Below are positions 15,753 to 24,691 of a stretch of DNA of 64,000 nt, in pieces. The notes below the pieces were generated by a model. The model searched no databases. It was not told the DNA's origin and saw only the letters and a list, made by a program, of their open reading frames with translations. The translations under genes were made by a program, and so were the position numbers. The stretch comes from Paraflavitalea soli (lineage in GTDB: Bacteria; Bacteroidota; Bacteroidia; Chitinophagales; Chitinophagaceae): NCBI RefSeq assembly GCF_003555545.1, contig NZ_CP032157.1:8002546-8066545 (forward strand). Direction: 5' to 3'. Each line of letters begins with the position of its first letter. Within the stretch, counting starts at the first letter, position 1.

Positions 15753-18041
15753 ATGGAATTAAAGTACACACAAAAGATTGCAGAGAAATTAAACCTTACA
15801 CTCAAGCAGGTGACCAGTGTTCACGACCTGCAGGCCGAAGGCGCTACCATTCCCTTTATGGCGCGTTACCGCAAAGAAGCTACCAACAATATGGATGAGG
15901 TAGCCATCGGAAACGTAGTGGAGCAAATTGCTTATTTCACCGAATTGGAAAAGCGGAAGGAAACCGTGATCAAGACCATTGAAGGACTGGGCAAACTGAC
16001 ACCCGAACTGAAACAACGCATCGAAGATTGTTATGATGCCACAGTATTGGAAGATATTTACCTACCTTATAAACCCAAACGCAAAACAAGAGCCACCCAG
16101 GCCATTGAAAAAGGACTGGAGCCACTGGCCAAAACATTGTTTGAACAAGGGGCGGAAGATCCTACTGCCGAAGCAGGCAAGTTCATCAACGAACAGGTAA
16201 AAGATACCAAGGAAGCCTTGCAGGGCGCCCGCGATATCATTGCTGAATGGGTAGCGGAACATGAGCAGGCACGCAATAAAGTACGCCAGCTGTTTACCGA
16301 AACCTCTCACTTGTCGGCCAAGGTACTCACCAGCAAGAAAGACGAGGAAGAAGCCCAGAAATACCGTGATTATTTTGAATTCAATGAACCCTTATCACAA
16401 AGCCCTTCTCACCGCATACTGGCCATCCGCCGGGGCGAAAAAGAAGGCTACCTGGTGATGGATATCAATATCGACAAACAACAGGCAGTAGATGAACTGG
16501 AAAGGATCTTTATCAAAGCCTCCAATCCCAACAGCACAGAGGTAAAGAAAGCCATCGAAGATAGCTATGAGCGCCTGCTGAAATCATCTATTGAAAATGA
16601 GTTCCGCCTGGTGAGCAAGAACAAAGCCGATGAAGAGGCCATCCATGTGTTTACAGAAAACCTGCGCCAGTTATTGCTGGCTTCCCCATTAGGTTCCAAG
16701 AAAGTACTGGCCCTCGATCCGGGCTTCCGTACGGGTTGTAAGACCGTGTGCCTGGATGCCCAGGGCAATATGGTGTACCATGGTGTTATCTATCCCCATC
16801 CGCCGCAGAATGAATGGTCGAAGAGCGAAGCAGAAATTAAGTTCCTGGTAGATAAGTACGATATCGAAGCGATTGGTGTAGGCAATGGTACTGCAGGCCG
16901 TGAAACAGAGCAGTTGGTAAGAGGTATTGATTTTGGCAAACCAGTGAGTGTGTTCCAGGTCAATGAAAGCGGTGCTTCTATTTATTCCGCGTCAGAAGTA
17001 GCACGGGAAGAGTTCCCCGACCAGGATGTTACTGTGCGTGGCGCAGTGAGCATTGGCCGCCGCCTGCTCGATCCCCTGAGCGAACTGGTAAAGATCGATC
17101 CCAAATCCATTGGGGTAGGGCAGTACCAGCACGATGTGAACCAAACCAAATTGAAAGACGCACTCGACAGGGTAGTGGAAAGCGCCGTGAACTATGTAGG
17201 CGTGGATGTAAATACCGCTTCCAAACACCTGTTGCTGTATGTATCTGGTCTCAACAATACCCTGGCCAAAAACATCGTGGAATACCGCCTGAAGAACGGC
17301 GCTTTCAAAAGCCGCGATGAACTGAAGAAAGTACCCATGATGGGACCCAAGACCTTTGAGCAATGTGCGGGCTTCTTACGCATTTCCGGTGCGGCCAATC
17401 CATTGGACAATTCCTCTGTGCACCCCGAAAGCTATTTCGTGGTAGAGCAGATGGCCAAAGACCTGCAGGCTTCCCTGGAAGACCTGATCAAGCAATCAGA
17501 ACTGCGCAAGAAGATCAATAAAAAGCAATACATCAGCGAGACCATTGGTGAGTTCACCATTACAGATATCCTCAAGGAGTTGGAAAAGCCGGGTCGTGAC
17601 CCACGGGCGCCCATTGAAGAGTTTCGCTTTGATGATACCATCAAGTCCATTGAAGATGTGAAGCAGGGAATGACCGTCCCCGGTATCGTGACGAATATTA
17701 CCAACTTTGGCGTGTTTGTAGACATTGGTGTAAAGCAGGATGGACTGGTGCATATTTCACAGCTCAGCAACACCTTCGTGTCCGACCCCAACCAGGTAGT
17801 GAAGCTGAACCAGAAAGTAACGGTTACCGTTACCGAAGTGGATGTGAACAGGAAGCGGATCGCGCTGACCATGAAGGACCAAAGCAGGGCCGGTGGCGGC
17901 GGCGACAAGCAGCGTCCCCAACAACAAGGTGGCGGCGGCAGCAGGCCTTCCGGCAATAAGCCCCAGCAGCCTAAAAAGCAGGAGCCGCTGAATCCCTTCC
18001 AGGCCAAGCTGATGGAACTGAAGAAGAAGTTCAACGATTAG
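15753..18041 (+). CDS. tex: Tex family RNA-binding transcription accessory protein
   Basis: A 762-residue cytoplasmic protein with the Tex domain order: N-terminal helical region with PFMARYRKEAT, a YqgF-like nuclease-fold domain (VLALDPGFRTGCKTVCLD), a helix-hairpin-helix region (GLNNTLAKNIVEYRLKNGAFKSRDELKKVPMMGPKTFEQCAGFLRI, shown here only as its landmarks), and an S1 RNA-binding domain (GMTVPGIVTNITNFGVFVD). A Gly/Gln/Pro-rich linker of about 40 residues and a terminal helix follow S1, as in other Bacteroidota Tex proteins. Tex is thought to act in transcription or RNA metabolism; its precise role is unsettled. Confidence 0.95.
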   Translation: MELKYTQKIAEKLNLTLKQVTSVHDLQAEGATIPFMARYRKEATNNMDEVAIGNVVEQIAYFTELEKRKETVIKTIEGLGKLTPELKQRIEDCYDATVLEDIYLPYKPKRKTRATQAIEKGLEPLAKTLFEQGAEDPTAEAGKFINEQVKDTKEALQGARDIIAEWVAEHEQARNKVRQLFTETSHLSAKVLTSKKDEEEAQKYRDYFEFNEPLSQSPSHRILAIRRGEKEGYLVMDINIDKQQAVDELERIFIKASNPNSTEVKKAIEDSYERLLKSSIENEFRLVSKNKADEEAIHVFTENLRQLLLASPLGSKKVLALDPGFRTGCKTVCLDAQGNMVYHGVIYPHPPQNEWSKSEAEIKFLVDKYDIEAIGVGNGTAGRETEQLVRGIDFGKPVSVFQVNESGASIYSASEVAREEFPDQDVTVRGAVSIGRRLLDPLSELVKIDPKSIGVGQYQHDVNQTKLKDALDRVVESAVNYVGVDVNTASKHLLLYVSGLNNTLAKNIVEYRLKNGAFKSRDELKKVPMMGPKTFEQCAGFLRISGAANPLDNSSVHPESYFVVEQMAKDLQASLEDLIKQSELRKKINKKQYISETIGEFTITDILKELEKPGRDPRAPIEEFRFDDTIKSIEDVKQGMTVPGIVTNITNFGVFVDIGVKQDGLVHISQLSNTFVSDPNQVVKLNQKVTVTVTEVDVNRKRIALTMKDQSRAGGGGDKQRPQQQGGGGSRPSGNKPQQPKKQEPLNPFQAKLMELKKKFND

Positions 18042-18094
18042 GGTTGTGAATAGTGAATCTTCCCGCGGAGCGGGACAAATAAAACAGCTTATAC

Positions 18095-18119
18095 AAAGCC
18101 GGTCTATATGGCCGGCTTT
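18095..18119 (+). terminator. Terminator-like hairpin after tex
   Basis: AAAGCCGG pairs with CCGGCTTT around a 9-base loop, followed by CTTTGGTTT. It lies 54 bases past the tex stop, facing the converging histidine kinase gene. Confidence 0.5.
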
Positions 18120-18181
18120 CTTTGGTTTATAGGCTGCTATCTTTCTAAAACACTAAGCCTCCTTGAAATTCCCATTCTTAC

Positions 18182-19501
18182 TCACGGAAAAACTACACTG
18201 AATACCGTTCCTTTTCCAGCCTCTGAACTTACTTCGATACGAATAGTATGGTATTGGGCAATACTCTTTACAATCGATAGCCCCAATCCATAACCTTCGC
18301 CCGTTGACCGGTTGGCCTTCTTGAAGCGATCAAAGATCGTATCCAGCTCTTCTGCCGGTATACCGATACCTGTGTCCTGTATATAGATCGTCCAGGTATG
18401 AAGTGGAGATATTTTTGCACTGATGAAGAGCTGGCCATTTTCTTTATTGTACCGAATGGCATTGTTGATCAGGTTATAAAACAACTGGAAAATAAGCTCA
18501 TGGTTCATGTTCGGAATAACAATGCCATCGGGTGGAAGCGTGATGGATACCGTAATTCCCCTGGCCTCTGCACGATGCCCCAATTCTTCCATCACCTCCT
18601 GCAATAGTTGTTCAATGTTGATGGTGTCTGTCCGGGTGAATTGGTCATTCTCTATCCGTGAGATGAGCAACAAGGAATGAACGATCTTCTTCAACCTGTT
18701 CAGCGTCTTCATCATACCCATGGTCTTTTCCTGCAAGGCCTCATTCATATCACTGTCTACCATCAGGTTTTCCAGTTTGTTCTGCAGTATGCTGATGGGC
18801 GTCATCAACTCATGCGACGCATTGGAAGTAAACTCCCGTTCCTTGTCGAAGGCTTCCTTTATTTTCCCCATCAGCTCTATCAGGGCATTGTCGAGGTACC
18901 TGAAGTCTGCCGTCGACGTTCTGATCGGCGGCAGGTGTTCTTTGAAGGGGAAGCGCCGGTTCACCAGCCGGGTGCGGATGATGACCGCCAGGGGCCGCAG
19001 CACCAGGCGGGTATAGAGCAGGTCGACCAGTATGGTAAGGATGATCAAAGCGATCAATACAAATAACGCTACCCGTTGCAGTGGCCGGTTGTATTGGCTG
19101 ATGGTAGCGGTGGTCTTGCCTACTTCCAGCAGGTAATTCTTTTTATCGTAGCTAAAGACATGTCTTAAGATGCGGTAGGTGAGGGTATCTGTTTCTACCA
19201 GGCGACGGGCGGTTTCAATGGTATCATGCCATAGCCCCGCAGTGTCTGGCTCCAGGGATATGTATTCTTCCTTCAGCATGGTATAACTGCCGTAGCTGCC
19301 TTCGCCCTGCAGGTAATAATCGATCCCATTCGACTGGATGGCCTTCAGTACTTTTTTCTTCTGTTCGCGCAGGTAATAGTTGGTGTATTCAGAGGCTACC
19401 CGGTTTACCAGTACCGGCAACAGCAGCACAAAGAGCACCACAATGGCCAGCTTGGATAGTGTAATGAACAGGGTTAGTTTGGTAAACAGTTTCACGCTCA
19501 C
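18182..19501 (-). CDS. Membrane sensor histidine kinase
   Basis: A 439-residue sensor with TM1 at about 9-32, an extracytoplasmic sensor of about 110 residues, TM2 at about 143-163, a short HAMP-like linker, a HisKA dimerisation helix with FTSNASHELMTPISIL (His230), and an ATPase domain with NLINNAIRYN, DTGIGIP and GYGLGLSIV boxes. It autophosphorylates and passes phosphate to the regulator encoded just upstream; their genes overlap by 4 bases (ATGA), indicating coupled translation. The signal is unknown, but the cotranscribed envelope proteins point to a cell-surface cue. Confidence 0.93.
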   Translation of the reverse strand: MSVKLFTKLTLFITLSKLAIVVLFVLLLPVLVNRVASEYTNYYLREQKKKVLKAIQSNGIDYYLQGEGSYGSYTMLKEEYISLEPDTAGLWHDTIETARRLVETDTLTYRILRHVFSYDKKNYLLEVGKTTATISQYNRPLQRVALFVLIALIILTILVDLLYTRLVLRPLAVIIRTRLVNRRFPFKEHLPPIRTSTADFRYLDNALIELMGKIKEAFDKEREFTSNASHELMTPISILQNKLENLMVDSDMNEALQEKTMGMMKTLNRLKKIVHSLLLISRIENDQFTRTDTINIEQLLQEVMEELGHRAEARGITVSITLPPDGIVIPNMNHELIFQLFYNLINNAIRYNKENGQLFISAKISPLHTWTIYIQDTGIGIPAEELDTIFDRFKKANRSTGEGYGLGLSIVKSIAQYHTIRIEVSSEAGKGTVFSVVFP

Positions 19502-20172
19502 AGTTTTATTTTATAGCCAATCCCGCGAATGGTCTGCAGCCATTCGACAGGCGCATAGACGCTTAGTTTCTTCCGGATGTTCTTGATGTGTACATCAATA
19601 TAGTTGGAATCATAATCATCGTCGGAGAAATTGCCCCAGATATGCTCACTGAGCTGCGCCCTGGTGAGCGGCCTGTTCTTATGCAGCAGGAGGTAGCTGA
19701 GCAGGTCAAACTCTTTACGGGAGAGTTCGATGGCCTGGTTGTCAAAAAGGATATTGCGTTGGCTGAGGTCAACAGTAAAATCACCAAGCGCAACCAGCGC
19801 GTCTTTAAGTCCCGATTTGCGGCGGGTAATGGCCTGCATGCGTGATTGCAGCTCCAGCAGGGAGAAAGGTTTGGGCAGGTAATCGTCGGCCCCAAGGTCA
19901 AGCCCCTTGATTCGGTCTTCCAGGTCGCCCCGGGCGGTTAAGATGATGTAGGAGGCGCCGGGACAGTTGCGCTTGGCATCTTCCAACACCTGCAGCCCAT
20001 CTTTATCGGGAAGCCCCAGGTCGAGCAGGATGAAATCATATTGGTTTTCCTCCATCTGCTGCAGTCCTTGCCGGGCAGTAAATGCAAGATCACACAAATA
20101 AAAGGCCTTTAGCAGGAAGGCCTCCATTTCAAGCGCTAAAGATCTTTCATCTTCTACGATCAGTACCCTCAT
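19498..20172 (-). CDS. OmpR/PhoB family response regulator
   Basis: The 224 residues comprise a receiver domain (VEDERSL acidic pocket with Asp8; FILLDLGLPDKDG with phosphoacceptor Asp51; a threonine in ILTARG; Lys101 in YLPKPF) and a C-terminal winged helix (ELSRKEFDLLSYLLLHKNRPLTRAQLSEHIWG region, ending IRGIGYKIKL). It is the partner of the kinase at 18182. Its start is only 3 bases after the stop of the outer-membrane-like gene at 20176, so the pair sits at the end of a longer operon. Confidence 0.94.
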   Translation of the reverse strand: MRVLIVEDERSLALEMEAFLLKAFYLCDLAFTARQGLQQMEENQYDFILLDLGLPDKDGLQVLEDAKRNCPGASYIILTARGDLEDRIKGLDLGADDYLPKPFSLLELQSRMQAITRRKSGLKDALVALGDFTVDLSQRNILFDNQAIELSRKEFDLLSYLLLHKNRPLTRAQLSEHIWGNFSDDDYDSNYIDVHIKNIRKKLSVYAPVEWLQTIRGIGYKIKL

Positions 20173-20175
20173 AGT

Positions 20176-21036
20176 TTAAAACTGGTAATAAAAACTACAG
20201 GTGAAAAATGAGTTGGTATGGCCGGTGCCTTTAGGGGCTTTCTCACTTAATACCGACAACTGGTAGGCTAGCTCCAACAAATAATGGGCCCGGTTATAAG
20301 CAAGCGGCAACTTTAAATTATAGGACAACAGGTCAAAACTGGTAGATACCGTTGTATGGGTGGTCGTGCCATTATTGCCCGGACCGCCGAGGATCGGTGG
20401 TATCAGCAGACCCAGCAAGCTGTCCCTTAATCTCTTTTCGGTAACATAGGTCTCATAGAAATGCTGTGTGCCTCCTGTTACTTCAATAGCTGGTGTTAAG
20501 GAAACAAAATCTTTGGGGCTGAGGCTGCCCAGGTTGATAAATTTGCTGGTACCCAGCGTCACGAATACATCCTGCGTTTTTCCAAAGGCATAATCTACGC
20601 TGGCTGTAGTGCTCAACCAGTTTTCGAGTGTAAGCGAGCCACTTACATTGTCGGCATTGGCCGCCTGCAGAAAAGGAGAGTGGGCCGGATAGAAAGTATG
20701 ACTATAGCTGAGATCGGCTGTCAGGCGCTTGCTGAGTGGGAACGATATACCTGCTCCCAGGCTGGTAGCGGAAATGGCCGAGCCGGAATCGTTCAGGAGT
20801 TTAAAGCCCATACCGGAAAAATAAATACCCGAGCGTAAACGGTAAGTAGCATTGGCAGCTATATAGGGCATATTTTCCTGTGCCCGCTGACCATAATAAT
20901 TCGCATTATTGGAATAGGAAGCGCCTAGCGTAAGGGTGGCTTTATTGGTGGAATCTGTTGTAGCTGTAGTGTCGGTTTGAGCTATACAGGATACACCGAT
21001 ACCGGTTGCTATTAGCAGGAAAGTTAGTTTCATCAT
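20176..21036 (-). CDS. Putative outer membrane beta-barrel protein, unknown function
   Basis: The 286 residues start with a signal peptide (MMKLTFLLIATGIGVSCIAQ, cleavage after CIAQ) and continue as alternating strands with aromatic girdle residues (ATLTLGASYSNNANYYGQ, YIAANATYRLRSGIYFSGMGF, LTADLSYSHTFYPAH), ending in ...SFYYQF, whose terminal Phe is a usual outer membrane barrel signal. The role is unknown. It is translated just ahead of the two-component genes, so it may be sensed by them or respond to them. Confidence 0.7.
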   Translation of the reverse strand: MMKLTFLLIATGIGVSCIAQTDTTATTDSTNKATLTLGASYSNNANYYGQRAQENMPYIAANATYRLRSGIYFSGMGFKLLNDSGSAISATSLGAGISFPLSKRLTADLSYSHTFYPAHSPFLQAANADNVSGSLTLENWLSTTASVDYAFGKTQDVFVTLGTSKFINLGSLSPKDFVSLTPAIEVTGGTQHFYETYVTEKRLRDSLLGLLIPPILGGPGNNGTTTHTTVSTSFDLLSYNLKLPLAYNRAHYLLELAYQLSVLSEKAPKGTGHTNSFFTCSFYYQF

Positions 21037-21047
21037 GTGGCTGAATT

Positions 21048-21389
21048 TTAGCCAATCATCCCGATCACCCGTTTGATGACCGTTGGTTTGATCACCTTGA
21101 TGGGCTTGACAGGTACAGTGGGTAAAGTAACCGGCTTCACCTGTCTGCGGGATTTTGGCACTTCTTTTATGATAGCAGGTTTCACGGTTGCCGGTACATT
21201 CTCCTCCGGTTTCTTCGTGTCGGGGATGACGACAGGTATCGTATCTGTCACCATTTTCATCCTATGGATCCCCGGCATATGGCGAAACCGGTTGATACTG
21301 TTGCTGCCATCATTGCCCTCACTGATCAAAGAACGGAGGAGGCACAGCAGTACCAGGAAAATAAACCGTTGTATGAACAATTTAGCCAT
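21048..21389 (-). CDS. Small exported Pro/Val/Lys-rich protein, unknown function
   Basis: A 113-residue protein with an N-terminal hydrophobic segment (FIQRFIFLVLLCLLRSLIS) and a C-terminal half of PVK/PTV-type repeats (KPVTLPTVPVKPIKVIKPTV), which is likely extended and periplasmic. It may be tethered by its uncleaved N-terminus. It lies 11 bases upstream of the barrel gene. Its start codon is 8 bases after a strong hairpin (21398-21437), suggesting control of its expression. Confidence 0.55.
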   Translation of the reverse strand: MAKLFIQRFIFLVLLCLLRSLISEGNDGSNSINRFRHMPGIHRMKMVTDTIPVVIPDTKKPEENVPATVKPAIIKEVPKSRRQVKPVTLPTVPVKPIKVIKPTVIKRVIGMIG

Positions 21390-21397
21390 TTATAAAA

Positions 21398-21437
21398 GTA
21401 ACAGATTTTTGTTTAGATAGAAACAAAAATCTGTTAC
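21398..21437 (-). terminator. Perfect 17-bp hairpin between the first and second genes of the operon
   Basis: Bases 21398-21414 (GTAACAGATTTTTGTTT) are the exact reverse complement of 21421-21437, with a 6-base loop. On the minus strand it is followed by TTTTATA, so it could terminate most transcripts of the first gene (21447-21914), allowing partial read-through into the rest. Since it ends 8 bases before the next start codon, it might also block ribosome access. Confidence 0.65.
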
Positions 21438-21446
21438 GGCTTTAAG

Positions 21447-21914
21447 TTATTGAATACCCAATTTTACCCCTGTTCTCAGGGTGCTTTGCAGGCTGGTTTG
21501 TACTTGCACTGGTTTGATGGCGCTTCTTGCAGCTTCTCCTGTTTCAATTACCGTGCTGGATGCTTTATGAACAGTGGAAGTGCTGGCCTTTTTAACCTTT
21601 TGTACAGTGGTCACTGTTGCTTCCGGTGATACAGCTGCTTGTGCCTGCACCGGTGTGCTGACCGCTGCTTGGTGGCTATTCGCCGTTACCTGTGTGCTGG
21701 TTCCTGCTGCCAGTTTGCCGCCAATATTGGAGCCGCCGGTGGTGGCACTGGCCGCAGTGGTGGAGCTTACCGTGCTGCTGGCTGCCACGGGCTTTTCGAC
21801 CGGGGTGGCTTTTACCTGTACTTTGGAAGCAGCTTCATTCTTTACGTTGACATCCTGTGCCAGGGCCACGCCCGACAACAATACCAGGGATACAAATAAG
21901 AAGTTGGTTTTCAT
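21447..21914 (-). CDS. Exported Ala/Thr/Ser/Val-rich low-complexity protein
   Basis: The 155 residues begin with a clear signal peptide (MKTNFLFVSLVLLSGVALAQ) followed by a segment made almost wholly of Ala, Val, Ser, Thr, Lys and Gln (for example TVSSTTAASATTGGS). It has no Cys and no folded-domain motifs. It is probably an unstructured periplasmic or surface protein. Being first in the run before the two-component genes, it may be their main regulated product. No family recognised. Confidence 0.6.
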   Translation of the reverse strand: MKTNFLFVSLVLLSGVALAQDVNVKNEAASKVQVKATPVEKPVAASSTVSSTTAASATTGGSNIGGKLAAGTSTQVTANSHQAAVSTPVQAQAAVSPEATVTTVQKVKKASTSTVHKASSTVIETGEAARSAIKPVQVQTSLQSTLRTGVKLGIQ

Positions 21915-22168
21915 AATGTTTGTTTTAGATGTTTTTTTAGATTGCTATTACAGGAACAAAACTATAAGCCGAAGATGAAGCGAAGATGAAAAAAGAAAGA
22001 ACCTGTCAGTGGAGATAATATGAGTATAATACTGGCTATTCCGCGTAAACAGATAATTACTGTAGTATTTACAATTAAAAAACTTAAGTGTTATTTTTAG
22101 TAACTCATATATATGATGTCTTTGCATGGATCGATCCGGCTATCATTTAACATCAAAAACATTTTATT

Positions 22169-22516
22169 ATGAAAACCAGAATCCTTTTGATTGCTGTATT
22201 GTTTGCTGTATGCGCATTCCAGAAACCTGTTCAGTCAGTTGACAAACCGGCAATGTTCAAGAAATTAGCCTGGGTAGACTATTGCGGTTATTTAAGTACC
22301 GGTTGCCCTGGCGGCATCGTAGAAATTAAAATAGCCAGTGATCTCTCAACAGCGTATGTGCTGGCTGTGACCGTGGGCGGAGTATCTGTCCCCTTCTCAG
22401 TAGTTTCCATTACACCCGTTTCGGGGTCTGCCGGTGTCTTTACAGTAAATATCAATTTTCAATGTGGTAACAACTGGACCAACTACCAGGGCGGTGCCTA
22501 TACTTCCCCTTGTTGA
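22169..22516 (+). CDS. Small secreted protein with four cysteines, unknown function
   Basis: The 115-residue product has a signal peptide (MKTRILLIAVLFAVCAFQK) and a mature part of about 90 residues containing WVDYCGYLSTGCPGG and FQCGNNWTNYQGGAYTSPC. The four mature cysteines, one at the very C-terminus, could make two disulfides. The middle is strand-rich (IVEIKIAS, AYVLAVTVGG, VFTVNINF), giving a small beta-sandwich-like domain. No family is recognised. It is followed by a strong terminator and stands alone. Confidence 0.6.
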   Translation: MKTRILLIAVLFAVCAFQKPVQSVDKPAMFKKLAWVDYCGYLSTGCPGGIVEIKIASDLSTAYVLAVTVGGVSVPFSVVSITPVSGSAGVFTVNINFQCGNNWTNYQGGAYTSPC

Positions 22517-22595
22517 TTGGCAGGTAGATACAAAAGCCCTTCCGAGGAATCGGAAGGGCATACCGGAACATAGTGATATATGAAGATCACCATGT

Positions 22596-22631
22596 AAAAA
22601 GGGATGCTTGCAATGAAATGCATCCCTTTTT
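22596..22631. terminator. Bidirectional terminator between 22169-22516 and the anti-sigma gene
   Basis: AAAAAGGGATGC pairs perfectly with GCATCCCTTTTT around a 12-base loop, giving A- and T-runs on both strands. It serves the small secreted protein gene and could also end the converging anti-sigma operon. Confidence 0.8.
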
Positions 22632-22728
22632 ACCTATAAAAACAGTAAAGCTTGCAAGCTGAAAGATTAAACCAGGAACCTCAAAACGCAGAGCAATCCG
22701 AAATTCTGCCTCCTGCATCCGAAATCAT

Positions 22729-23265
22729 TTAATGCTTCCCCTGCAACTGCTTTTTCTTTTTGCCGAGGTACATATCCAGCAATACCAGTCCGAGTACGGC
22801 ATTCACCATCAGGAAGACATTGGTGTAGGTATTGTTGAAGAGTTTACTGAAGTCGATACTATTGATCCGGGAAGGATCAATATTGAAAGGCAGGGTAGTG
22901 CTGCCACTGCCGCCACCGGATGACCAATTGATCTGTCCAAAGCTATAGATCAGGAAACCTGCAATGGTCAGTATAAAGAAGGTGGCAATGCCCCATATAA
23001 TACGTTTGTTGATATAGGATTGCGTAGCAGGAGCAATCTGGTATTTGGCAATATCCTCCATCACATTCTGGGTAAAGCGCATGGAAGGTTCATCCAGTTC
23101 CAGGCTATTCGTCATGAGCTGGTGTACTTCAAGTAATTCGTGGTATTTATGCCGCCATTCTATATTGCTGTCGATCAACTGCTCAATAGCAGATTTCTCT
23201 TCCGGCAGGGAATGACCGTCGATATAATCCCACAAACGCTCTTCGATGGATGATGGCGTGTTCAT
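22729..23265 (-). CDS. Probable anti-sigma factor, two membrane segments
   Basis: The 178-residue protein has a cytoplasmic N-terminal region with ERLWDYIDGHSLPEEKSAIEQLI, the helical pattern of anti-sigma domains, then TM segments near 88-110 (IIWGIATFFILTIAGFLIYSF) and 148-168 (VFLMVNAVLGLVLLDMYLG), and a basic tail. It has no zinc-binding His/Cys set. Its position 16 bases after the sigma gene supports an anti-sigma role. A long Gly/Ser-rich periplasmic loop may receive the signal. Confidence 0.75.
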   Translation of the reverse strand: MNTPSSIEERLWDYIDGHSLPEEKSAIEQLIDSNIEWRHKYHELLEVHQLMTNSLELDEPSMRFTQNVMEDIAKYQIAPATQSYINKRIIWGIATFFILTIAGFLIYSFGQINWSSGGGSGSTTLPFNIDPSRINSIDFSKLFNNTYTNVFLMVNAVLGLVLLDMYLGKKKKQLQGKH

Positions 23266-23281
23266 ATAACTTCTTTTTAGA

Positions 23282-23866
23282 TCAGTTCATAATGTCTTTT
23301 ACTTCCTGTACAAAATGCGTTTCCATTTTGTCCTTCAGCCTTTGCCGGGCCCGGTGCAGGCGTACCTTCACCGTATTGGGCTCCAGTCCCATGATCTGTC
23401 CTATTTCTTCCAGGCTTTGTTCGCCCTGGTAAAACAGGTTGATCAGTTTGGCATCATCAGGGCTTAATAACCGGATGGCTTTGTTGACCATCTGTATCTT
23501 GGATTTCTGTTCTACCTGGTTGGCCTTGAAGCCTGAATCGGTACTTTCCACCGTTTCAAACACTTTTTCATTGTCCAGTGAATGCGTGTCCAGTTTCTTT
23601 TTACGCAGGAAAGTGATGCAGGTAGTAGTCACAATGGTATAGAGCCAGGTGCTAAAGCGGGACTCACCGCGGAAATCGGCCAGGCTGCGGTATGCTTTTA
23701 CAAATACATCCTGGGCTATTTCTTCAGCATCCTCCCGGCTGGTAGTGTACCGTAGCGTGATGGTGAAAACGAAATTCTGGTATCGTTTCACCAGGTCGGC
23801 ATACAGTGATTGCTCACCACGCAGCACTCTGCTAATGATCTCATTATCATTCGTTCCGGTATTCAT
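23282..23866 (-). CDS. ECF-type RNA polymerase sigma factor
   Basis: A 194-residue sigma-70 family protein with region 2 (RYQNFVFTITLRYTTSREDAEEIAQDVFVKAY, landmarks AEEIAQDVF and SRFSTWLYTI) and region 4 (SPDDAKLINLFYQGEQSLEEIGQIMGLEPNTVKVRLHRAR, landmarks NLFYQGEQSLEEIG and NTVKVRLHRAR). It directs RNA polymerase to its own promoter set and is probably held by the anti-sigma factor encoded next. ATG 23866 starts the normal N-terminus; the longer frame to 23968 reads through the promoter region. Confidence 0.92.
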   Translation of the reverse strand: MNTGTNDNEIISRVLRGEQSLYADLVKRYQNFVFTITLRYTTSREDAEEIAQDVFVKAYRSLADFRGESRFSTWLYTIVTTTCITFLRKKKLDTHSLDNEKVFETVESTDSGFKANQVEQKSKIQMVNKAIRLLSPDDAKLINLFYQGEQSLEEIGQIMGLEPNTVKVRLHRARQRLKDKMETHFVQEVKDIMN

Positions 23867-24247
23867 TGCTGGTAATAAGACTACATGTGACGGTGGCAGG
23901 TTACACTGTAAGGTAAGAATTTTCAAAAGATGGGGTAGGTACTGTATAATTATAATATGGGAAGACAAATCAGGAAAAGCTGCGAGCTCCCGCTATGGCG
24001 GGACAAGTTGTGAGCTTCGAGCCGCGAGCTAATACAGCGAAGAACAGGGCTCGAAGCTCGCAGCTCGTCGCTCGCAGCTGGTTTTTTTCAAAACACCCTG
24101 TAACCTCCTCTCCCCACCCGTAGTCTTATCTCATGTAACAGGTGCTGAAAAAAAATCTTAAGAAAGCTGTAACCCCGGGTCAAAAGCAGTAGTCTGATAC
24201 AATAACAAGCAAGCAATAACTTTTAAAACAATAAAAAACTTTAAGCC
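23867..24247. other. Divergent intergenic region between sigma factor and DUF6249 genes
   Basis: It must hold the promoters of both divergent genes. The central third is occupied by a GAGCT-word repeat copy (23978-24079). I see no exact TAnnTTTG box close to either start. Confidence 0.5.
23978..24079. repeat. GAGCT-word repeat, copy 2 (two arms, core AATACAG)
   Basis: The left arm includes GAGCTTCGAGCC (24012-24023), an exact reverse complement of GGCTCGAAGCTC at 24048-24059. Between them is the core CTAATACAGCG. Extra words (CTCGCAGCTCGTCGCTCGCAGCT) extend the right arm, and a T7 run follows on the plus strand. Inside the left part sits a small hairpin, TCCCGCTATGGCGGGA; a similar CCCGCnnnGCGGGACAA module occurs near 18063. 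Confidence 0.75.
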
Positions 24248-24655
24248 ATGGACGAAGGTATATTAGCGATAATCTGGTTAATACTCAGCAGTTTAGCGCT
24301 CCTTTTAATGATATTCGGTATCCGCTACCTGCGCAGCCGTGAAAATATGGCCATGATCGATAAAGGCATGGACCCCAAATTGAATCAAAAGCGCCCTGCG
24401 CCATTTATGAACCTGAAATGGGGATTGCTCCTCGTAGGCGCCGGTGCAGGATTACTGGTGGCCTATATACTGGCCGACTATGTATTGTTCCGTGCCGACA
24501 AGTGGGGCCATAATGATGCCGACAACCCTGCCATCTACTTTGCCCTCATAGCCATCGGCGGTGGATTGGGATTGATCGCCTCCTACAAGATCGAGAAGAA
24601 GGAGTTGCTGGACAAACAAGAACAATACGACCGGAGTTTACCCAACAGGGATTAA
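24248..24655 (+). CDS. Small membrane protein, DUF6249-like
   Basis: A 135-residue protein with three hydrophobic segments: LAIIWLILSSLALLLMIFGI, GLLLVGAGAGLLVAYILADY and AIYFALIAIGGGLGLIASY. Between the first two is RSRENMAMIDKGMDPK, a conserved cytoplasmic signature of the DUF6249 family, often found beside ECF sigma genes in Bacteroidota. It is divergent from the sigma/anti-sigma pair here. The function is unknown; membrane homeostasis is a guess from context. Confidence 0.7.
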   Translation: MDEGILAIIWLILSSLALLLMIFGIRYLRSRENMAMIDKGMDPKLNQKRPAPFMNLKWGLLLVGAGAGLLVAYILADYVLFRADKWGHNDADNPAIYFALIAIGGGLGLIASYKIEKKELLDKQEQYDRSLPNRD

Positions 24656-24691
24656 ATAGCGCATCACACAAGTATCAGCCACATGATCAAC

